A stretch of 64,000 nucleotides of DNA from Megaleporinus macrocephalus (lineage: Eukaryota > Chordata > Actinopteri > Characiformes > Anostomidae). This document shows positions 56,663 through 64,000 of the stretch, piece after piece (position 1 is the stretch's first letter; every line of letters begins with the position of its first letter). The stretch covers positions 43,274,166 through 43,338,165 of the forward strand of contig CM038718.1 in assembly GCA_021613375.1 (NCBI GenBank), given 5' to 3'. The position numbers were made by a program, and so were the translations under genes. Below the pieces are notes generated by a model. That model was not told the origin of the DNA and ran no database searches. It saw only the letters and a list, made by a program, of their open reading frames with translations.

Positions 56663-57189
56663 CTACGATGCAGAGAGAGAGAGAGAGATTAGTTATTGCT
56701 ACCAGCATGCTTCCTGTCATGCCGTTTCATCTAACCTAAATCGATGACTTGTGCGGGGGCTATTAGTGAAAGTGAACCGGGTCTGGCAATTCCAGCCACA
56801 TGGGTGTCACAGGAGCCTGACATAACATCAACATCTCGAAACCAGCAGCCCTACCTTGTAAACCAGTCTTAAGATAACACAGAGTCAAAGGCTTAAGATG
56901 TGAAACCTGGCATGCACAAGCCAAACACATCGTAACTTAAGCTAGACTTATAGGAGGAACAGTGTTCGCCCAGTGTGATGGTAATGTATATATATGGAGA
57001 GCAGTGTTTTATAGATTAGCTGAGCTTGCAGTCTACATCTGAGAACTTTTAAAACTATATATTTCATCATTCAACAGAACATATGCAATACATAGAAAAC
57101 AGACCTCTACAGGGAAGCAGGAGGAGCAATCATATGATCTTTAAAGTTCCATTTTTAATAGATGTCGAGAACCAGACATACACTAATCA
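56663..57189. other. fbln2 5' intron, unrecognised
   Basis: A (GA)n run at 56671-56688 is the plus-strand side of the acceptor tract. No other repeat and no first exon is recognised. Confidence 0.4.
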
Positions 57190-57262
57190 TCATCCATAAC
57201 ATTAAAACCATCTCCTTATATCTACACATACTTGTCCATGTTATCAGCTCCACATTTGCCAC
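57190..57262. repeat. Dispersed family B terminal fragment
   Basis: CATCCATAACATTAAAACCA, then TTATCAGCTCCAC, the beginning of family B. Confidence 0.6.
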
Positions 57263-57354
57263 GCCATGTACAATAATGTGCATAAGTCTGAGACCACCGA
57301 TGATGGGGTCCATACTCATTGAGCATTGAGTTGTCTTCTTACTGTGGGTGGTTA

Positions 57355-60300
57355 ATTTAAATGTTCTTTAGAGAACTTTAGACGTTCTTTAGAGTATGTT
57401 AAACTTTCTTTAGAGTACTTTAGACTTTCTTTAGAGTACATTAAACTTTCTTTAGAGTACATTAAACTTTCTTTAGAGTACATTAAACTTTCTTTAGAGT
57501 ACTTTAAACTTTCTTTAGAGTACTTTAGACTTTCTTTAGAGTATGTTAAACTTTCTTTAGAGTACTTTAGACTTTCTTTAGAGTACTTTAGACTTTCTTT
57601 AGAGTATGTTAAACTTTCTTTAGAGTACATTAAACTTTCTTTAGAGTACTTTAGACTTTCTTTAGAGTACATTAAACTTTCTTTAGAGTACTTTAAACTT
57701 TCTTTAGAGTACTTTAAACTTTCTTTAGAGTACATTAAACTTTCTTTAGACTACTTTAAACTTTCTTTAGAGTACATTAAACTTTCTTTAGAGTACTTTA
57801 GACTTTCTTTAGAGTATGTTAAACTTTCTTTAGAGTACTTTAGACTTTCTTTAGAGTACATTAAACTTTCTTTAGAGTACTTTAGACTTTCTTTAGAGTA
57901 TGTTAAACTTTCTTTAGAGTACATTAAACTTTCTTTAGAGTACTTTAGACTTTCTTTAGAGTACATTAAACTTTCTTTAGAGTACTTTAGACTTTCTTTA
58001 GAGTATGTTAAACTTTCTTTAGAGTACATTAAACTTTCTTTAGAGTACTTTAGACTTTCTTTAGAGTATGTTAAACTTTCTTTAGAGTACTTTAGACTTT
58101 CTTTAGAGTACATTAAACTTTCTTTAGAGTACTTTAGACTTTCTTTAGAGTACATTAAACTTTCTTTAGAGTACTTTAAACTTTCTTTAGAGTACTTTAA
58201 ACTTTCTTTAGAGTACATTAAACTTTCTTTAGACTACTTTAAACTTTCTTTAGAGTACATTAAACTTTCTTTAGAGTACTTTAAACTTTCTTTAGACTAC
58301 TTTAAACTTTCTTTAGAGTACTTTAAACTTTCTTTAGAGTACTTTAAACTTTCTTTAGACTACTTTAAACTTTCTTTAGAGTACTTTAAACTTTCTTTAG
58401 ACTACTTTAAACTTTCTTTAGAGTACTTTAAACTTTCTTTAGAGTACATTAAACTTTCTTTAGAGTACTTTAAACTTTCTTTAGAGTACATTAAACTTTC
58501 TTTAGAGTACTTTAAACTTTCTTTAGACTACTTTAAACTTTCTTTAGAGTACATTAAACTTTCTTTAGAGTACTTTAAACTTTCTTTAGACTACTTTAAA
58601 CTTTCTTTAGAGTACATTAAACTTTCTTTAGACTACTTTAGACTTTCTTTAGACTACTTTAAACTTTCTTTAGACTACTTTAAACTTTCTTTAGACTACT
58701 TTAAACTTCCTTTAGAGTACATTAAACTTTCTTTAGAGTACTTTAAACTTTCTTTAGAGTACTTTAAACTTTCTTTAGACTACTTTAAACTTTCTTTAGA
58801 GTAATTTAAACTTTCTTTAGAGTACTTTAAACTTTCTTTAGACTACTTTAAACTTTCTTTAGAGTAATTTAAACTTTCTTTAGAGTACTTTAAACTTTCT
58901 TTAGACTACTTTAAACTTCCTTTAGAGTACATTAAACTTTCTTTAGACTACTTTAAACTTTCTTTAGAGTACTTTAAACTTTCTTTAGACTACTTTAAAC
59001 TTTCTTTAGAGTACTTTAAACTTTCTTTAGAGTACTTTAAACTTTCTTTAGACTACTTTAAACTTTCTTTAGAGTAATTTAAACTTTCTTTAGAGTACTT
59101 TAAACTTTCTTTAGAGTACTTTAAACTTTCTTTAGAGCACTTTAAACTTCCTTTAGAGTACATTAAACTTTCTTTAGACTACTTTAAACTTTCTTTAGAG
59201 AACTTTAAACTTTCTTTAGACTACTTTAAACTTTCTTTAGAGTACTTTAAACTTTCTTTAGAGTACTTTAAACTTTCTTTAGAGTACATTAAACTTTCTT
59301 TAGACTACTTTAAACTTTCTTTAGAGTACTTTAAACTTTCTTTAGAGTACTTTAAACTTTCTTTAGACTACTTTAAACTTTCTTTAGAGTACATTAAACT
59401 TTCTTTAGAGTACTTTAAACTTTCTTTAGACTACTTTAAACTTTCTTTAGAGTACTTTAAACTTTCTTTAGAGTACATTAAACTTTCTTTAGAGTACTTT
59501 AAACTTTCTTTAGAGCACTTTAAACTTCCTTTAGAGTACATTAAACTTTCTTTAGACTACTTTAAACTTTCTTTAGAGAACTTTAAACTTTCTTTAGACT
59601 ACTTTAAACTTTCTTTAGACTACTTTAAACTTTCTTTAGAGTACTTTAAACTTTCTTTAGAGTACATTAAACTTTCTTTAGACTACTTTAAACTTTCTTT
59701 AGAGTACTTTAAACTTTCTTTAGAGTACTTTAAACTTTCTTTAGACTACTTTAAACTTTCTTTAGAGTACATTAAACTTTCTTTAGAGTACTTTAAACTT
59801 TCTTTAGACTACTTTAAACTTTCTTTAGAGTACTTTAAACTTTCTTTAGAGTACATTAAACTTTCTTTAGAGTACTTTAAACTTTCTTTAGAGTACTTTA
59901 AACTTTCTTTAGAGCACTTTAAACTTCCTTTAGAGTACATTAAACTTTCTTTAGACTACTTTAAACTTTCTTTAGAGAACTTTAAACTTTCTTTAGACTA
60001 CTTTAAACTTTCTTTAGACTACTTTAAACTTTCTTTAGAGTACTTTAAACTTTCTTTAGAGTACATTAAACTTTCTTTAGACTACTTTAAACTTTCTTTA
60101 GAGTACTTTAAACTTTCTTTAGAGTACTTTAAACTTTCTTTAGACTACTTTAAACTTTCTTTAGAGTACATTAAACTTTCTTTAGAGTACTTTAAACTTT
60201 CTTTAGACTACTTTAAACTTTCTTTAGAGTACTTTAAACTTTCTTTAGAGTACATTAAACTTTCTTTAGACTACTTTAAACTTTCTTTAGAGTACTTTAA

Positions 60301-61015
60301 ACTTTCTTTAGACTACTTTAAACTTTCTTTAGAGTACATTAAACTTTCTTTAGACTACTTTAAACTTTCTTTAGAGTACATTAAACTTTCTTTAGAGTAC
60401 TTTAAACTTTCTTTAGAGTACTTTAAACTTTCTTTAGACTACTTTAAACTTTCTTTATAGTACTTTAAATTTTCTTTATAGTACTTTAAATTTTCTTTAG
60501 AGTAATTTAAACTTTCTTTATAGTACTTTAGACTTTCTTTAGAGTACATTAAACTTTCTTTAGAGTACTTTAGACTTTCTTTAGAGTACTTTAGACTTTC
60601 TTTAGACTACTTTAAACTTTCTTTAGAGTACTTTAAACTTTCTTTAGAGTACTTTAAACTTTCTTTAGAGTACTTTAGACTTTCTTTAGAGTACATTAAA
60701 CTTTCTTTAGAGTAATTTAAACTTTCTTTAGAGTACTTTAGAATTTCTTTAGAGTACTTTAGCCTTTCTTTAGAGTACTTTAAACTTTCTTAAGAGTACT
60801 TTAGACTGTCTTTAGAGTACTTTAAACTTTCTTTAGAGTACTTTAGCCTTTCTTTAGAGTAATTTAAACTTTCTTTAGAGTACTTTAGACTGTCTTTAGA
60901 GTACTTTAAACTTTCTTTGGAGTACTTTAAACTTTCTTTGGAGTACTTTAAACTTTCTTTGGAGTACTTTAGACTTTCTTCGGAGTACTTTAGACTTTCT
61001 TTAGAGTACTTTCTA
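57355..61015. repeat. 21-bp minisatellite, 3.66 kb
   Basis: About 174 units of AAACTTTCTTTAGAGTACTT plus T. Common variants are CTACTTT, GTACATT, GTATGTT and TTTAGAC. Variant order is repeated in blocks (for example GAGCACTTT then AACTTCC at about 59136, 59513 and 59908), so segments of some 380-400 bp were duplicated. The minus frames at 57352-57735 and 57751-58218 read YSKESLK repeats and are artefacts of the 7-codon period. It lies in or upstream of the 5' intron of fbln2. Confidence 0.97.
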
Positions 61016-61136
61016 CAGCTGAGGCCAACTGAGTGTCCACTGTAATACCGTGGTGTTGACCTGATTGCTGATTTTTAAGTATTTTAAATAATTATTTTTT
61101 TTCCTTGTATTAACCCTTGTATTATGTTTAAAAATG

Positions 61137-61202
<66 letters not shown>

Positions 61203-61420
61203 AATGGTCGTTTACATTGTGTGTGTGTGTGTATATATATATATTCTTGCTGTCCAATGAAAAACACTTAATGGAAGTCAATGGAACCAGAGGTTTTTCC
61301 AAGCTATTTTGAAGCACTTCTATTGCTTCAGTAATCAATTTCCAAACAATTTAAACCACCACTGGCATGTTCAAAGGATGTAGAAATGACGATATATATA
61401 TATATATATATTGTATATAC
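61016..61420. repeat. TA/TG microsatellites and family A fragment
   Basis: (TA)n at 61139-61200, (TG)n then (TA)n at 61218-61244, and (TA)n at 61392-61411. Family A words (GGAAGTCAATGGAACCAGAG) lie at 61270-61340. Confidence 0.85.
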
Positions 61421-62335
61421 TTTTTCATTGGCTAACCACACAACACTGAAATTTTGTCCCGTGGCATGAAATATTGTGGCGGGACCTGCTGTAGTCATGT
61501 GGGAATGCAGGCCTCCCCCTCACAGTGCTTCTTGACTGACATAACCAATCAGAGACTCCCGTCACTGATCTCCTCAGTGGAACCGTGCTCCACCCACACA
61601 CCCCTGGAACTTGAGACACGGTCTCCCTCATAAACTGCACTTTGACTCCAGAGGCAATAAGGCTAATAGTAATGAGAACCAGGCCTCAATGAGAACCCAA
61701 TGAGACTACTAATGAAAAACAGACCCCCTTTACGATAATAAACACCACACATACCTGCAGCCATCAAGATCGACCTCTGTTAGCCCTCAGAGAACATTCA
61801 CACTGCACTTCAGGTCAGTGATCACAGGATTTTGGCTGAAATTCATTCCAACTATTCTGTGATTCCGAAATCCAGACTCATTAATATTTACACCCCCAAC
61901 ATTTACATACAACCACCACAGCAACCAAACTGGTGACTATGTGGAGAAATCCAGCGTTCCAGGCTGTGAAGGGAACGTCACCACTTTTCATTCCTTCCCA
62001 ACAAACAACTCAACTGTCAGAGCTCCATGTTCATCTTTAAACCAGCCTGAAGTTCCTCTTCTCCACATTCTTCATCTAATGTTCCACCTTAAACACTGCA
62101 GCTCGTACAGACGCCAGAATGGAACCACAGCTCCGTTTAAGGTGGAACCGAGAATTCCCAAAACAAGAACATCTTTAACAGAATCCTGAACAACTTTAAC
62201 TCTGCAGTCTGTACGTTTCACTCCGGACAGTTTCTCCAACACTCAGACACCATGGAGCAGCTTCAGCTCAGCGTTCAACACTGAAGAGACTGAAGAGACG
62301 AGCAGCTCCACCTTTATTAACACCACAGCCTCCAA
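61421..62335. other. Sequence upstream of fbln2, unrecognised
   Basis: No repeat named, no coding exon recognised. The minus open frame at 61425-61640 and plus frame at 61941-62189 lack domains. The non-coding first exon or promoter of fbln2 could be here or further right, but I see no decisive signal. Confidence 0.35.
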
Positions 62336-63040
62336 CAGTGACTGGAAGTAGCAGCCATGCTGTGTGAGTGGATCACTGTGTGCTGGTTGAAGTGGATCAT
62401 CTTAAACTGAAAGTTTCACAGAGACCTTTAATCTACTTTGTGTTTGATGTTCAGATGAAAGAGAGGAGTTAGTGTAGGTAACGTTAGATACTAGCAGCTC
62501 TGAGTAACTAGTATAGCTAACTAAATAGTATGTGGGCGGAGCTTATTTACACAGAGGTTCATTTTATTTGGTCTATGTTGCTTCTGTGTGATCATCTCAA
62601 TGTCTCACTGTAAACCAGCCAATCAGAGCAGAGCTCATCTAATTATTCATGAGCAGGTATTATGTGGGTGTTGGGTCATTCTCAGCACTGCATTGACACT
62701 GACCTGGTGGTGGTGTGTTAGTGTGTGTTGTGCTGGTGTGAGTGGATCAGTCCACTCACTGTCCACTCTATTAGACACTCCTACTACTTGCTGGTCCACC
62801 TTGTAGATGTAAAGTCAGAGACAGTATCTCATCTGCTGCTGCACAGTTTGTGTTCCTCTAGTCCTTCATCAGTGGACACAGGACGCCGCCCACAGGACAC
62901 TGCTGTCCGGATAGTTTTGGTTGGTGGACGATTCTCAGTCCAGCAGTGACACTTCCTAATAGTACCTGCTCTGTGGTGGTCCTGTGGGGGTCCTGATCAT
63001 TAAAGAATAGAATAATAAAGTATACAGAGAATCAGATATG
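62336..63040. repeat. Dispersed family B copy and flank
   Basis: TATTCATGAGCAGGTATTAT, GGGTGTTGGGTCATTCTCAG, TTAGACACTCCTACTACTTG, GGACGCCGCCCACAGGACAC and TCCTGATCATTAAAGAATAG are the family B order. Open frames at 62588-62949 are repeat-derived. Positions 62336-62630 are less clear. Confidence 0.75.
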
Positions 63041-63654
63041 AAAGACATACTGTCTATGGAACCTCAGGCCTATAAGCCAAGAAACACGAACCAGGTGTTT
63101 TCTATATTTGCCTCCTGCTCTACTGCCGCAGGCGCCTCTGTATTCAGTGACTCGAACCAGATTCTTTATAGCGTTCGGACCACACACCCAAATCTCACTG
63201 CCAGCTACCTGCTCTTAGTGGTCTTCAGGTGTGTTCTCCCAACTCTCACTCACAATAACAATGTAGAAGGTATATTCCTTAGTTTCCCTCGTCCTGCTCA
63301 CCAGTTCCATTACACAGAGCCACCAGCCACGCTCTCCCACAACACTGTAATCACGACTCTCAGTGTTTTTCTTTACGCCGGCAGCAGACGCCACTCCTCT
63401 GGTTCTCCATGTAATAGCATGTCAGCGTGCAGCCGAGCTGGTGCGAAGGCCAAAAGTCATCCCTGCTGACATGTTATATTGTCCTCAGCAGACACCTTCC
63501 CTGCTCTCCTGTAGATTTGTGTACTGTAAGACCTGCTGGAACGTGTCCCCGGGTTACAGCCTCTCCACTGCTTTCAGATCAGACCAGACTGTCAGTATTT
63601 ACTGCCTCAGAGACGCTGAAACCATAATCATTCATTCTTCTAAATATTTAGCTC
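63041..63654. other. Unrecognised sequence with overlapping open frames
   Basis: Plus frames at 63038-63469 and 63363-63845 overlap. Neither shows a recognisable domain, a signal peptide or fitting splice sites. Composition resembles degraded repeat more than coding sequence. Confidence 0.3.
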
Positions 63655-63910
63655 TAATGGTTGGCCACTTTATTAGAAACACCAACTGCGCTCTTCCACT
63701 AACTGGTCACTTTATCAAAAACACCTACCTTGGGCTTACAATCACTGGCCACTTTATTAGAAACACCTACCTTGTGCTTACCATAACTGGTCACTTTATT
63801 AGAAACACCCACCTAAGAAACACCCAAGTGTTTCCAATAAAGTGACCAGTTAGTGGAATAACAAGGTCAGTGTTTCTAATCATATGACCACTTTATTAGA
63901 AACACCCACC
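63655..63910. repeat. Tandem CACTTTATTAGAAACACC repeats
   Basis: Five to six spaced copies of GGCCACTTTATTAGAAACAC with CCTTGTGCTTACAA-type spacers, one inverted (CCAATAAAGTGACCAGT). The same motif occurs singly at 18186-18215. Positions 63930-63990 are TATGTA-rich. Confidence 0.85.
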
Positions 63911-64000
63911 TTGTGCTACTGGCAAATAAATGTATATATTTATGTAACTCTATGTATGTATGTGTGTTATGTATGTATTTATGTAACTATGAATTATATA

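Noticed and set aside
57352..58218. YSKESLK-repeat frames resembling a repetitive structural protein
   Set aside because: The 21-bp period is exactly seven codons. The frame dies wherever a unit carries a variant and it lacks signal, start context or splice sites.
63038..63845. Two overlapping plus-strand open frames (143 and 160 codons) near the right end
   Set aside because: No recognisable domain, and the second runs into CACTTTATTAGAAACACC tandem repeats; treated as non-coding.

Overview
The window is vertebrate, almost certainly teleost fish, DNA. It has large introns, GT-AG (and one inferred GC-AG) splice sites, Tc1/mariner, hAT-type and L2-type elements of the kinds that fill fish genomes, and very abundant micro- and minisatellites. 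The species cannot be fixed from sequence alone; an otophysan (characin/catfish-like) fish is a low-confidence guess from the repeat families.

One gene explains all the convincing coding sequence: fibulin-2 (fbln2), on the minus strand, present as its 5' half. Seven coding exons can be assembled. Reading along the gene they are 56571-55293 (signal peptide, Cys-rich Na and Cys-free Nb domains), 29284-29170 (anaphylatoxin-like AT1), 23819-23687 (AT2), 15668-15548 (AT3), 9860-9642 (linker plus first EGF), 3595-3491 (Pro-rich linker carrying the first Cys of the next EGF) and 1036-935 (rest of the second EGF). Intron phases agree at every junction (1, 2, 0, 1, 1, 1), giving 2,074 coding nt (691 codons plus 1 nt). 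Five of the seven exons are short and were found by reading the minus strand directly. The remaining EGF modules and the fibulin C-terminal domain must lie left of position 1. A splice acceptor 91 bases upstream of the ATG shows that at least one non-coding 5' exon lies further right; I could not find it.

Everything else is intron or 5' flank and is repeat-dominated. Intron 6 of the coding order (1037-3490) holds copies of a dispersed family A. Intron 5 (3596-9641) holds a 2.74-kb hAT-type element with a perfect 8-bp target duplication and an internal 39-bp minisatellite. Intron 4 (9861-15547) holds a broken Tc1 transposon and a ~162-bp tandem array. Intron 3 (15669-23686) holds an L2 LINE relic, a Tc1 fragment, a 600-bp inverted-repeat element and a 95-bp array. 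Intron 2 (23820-29169) is mostly a 4.2-kb 71-bp-unit array with higher-order structure. Intron 1 (29285-55292, 26 kb) holds many transposon relics, minisatellites, a purine tract and a 20-bp array. The 5' side (56663-64000) is dominated by a 3.66-kb array of 21-bp units.

I found no evidence of a new multi-gene system. The points most worth a second look are the splice-site architecture of fbln2 (a phase-forced GC donor competing with a GT 4 nt downstream, UG-rich acceptors, a (TA)44 tract touching a donor) and the way tandem arrays have grown inside transposons and across introns of one gene. Fibulin-2 is a secreted extracellular-matrix glycoprotein of basement membranes and elastic fibres; that role comes from family knowledge, not from this sequence.
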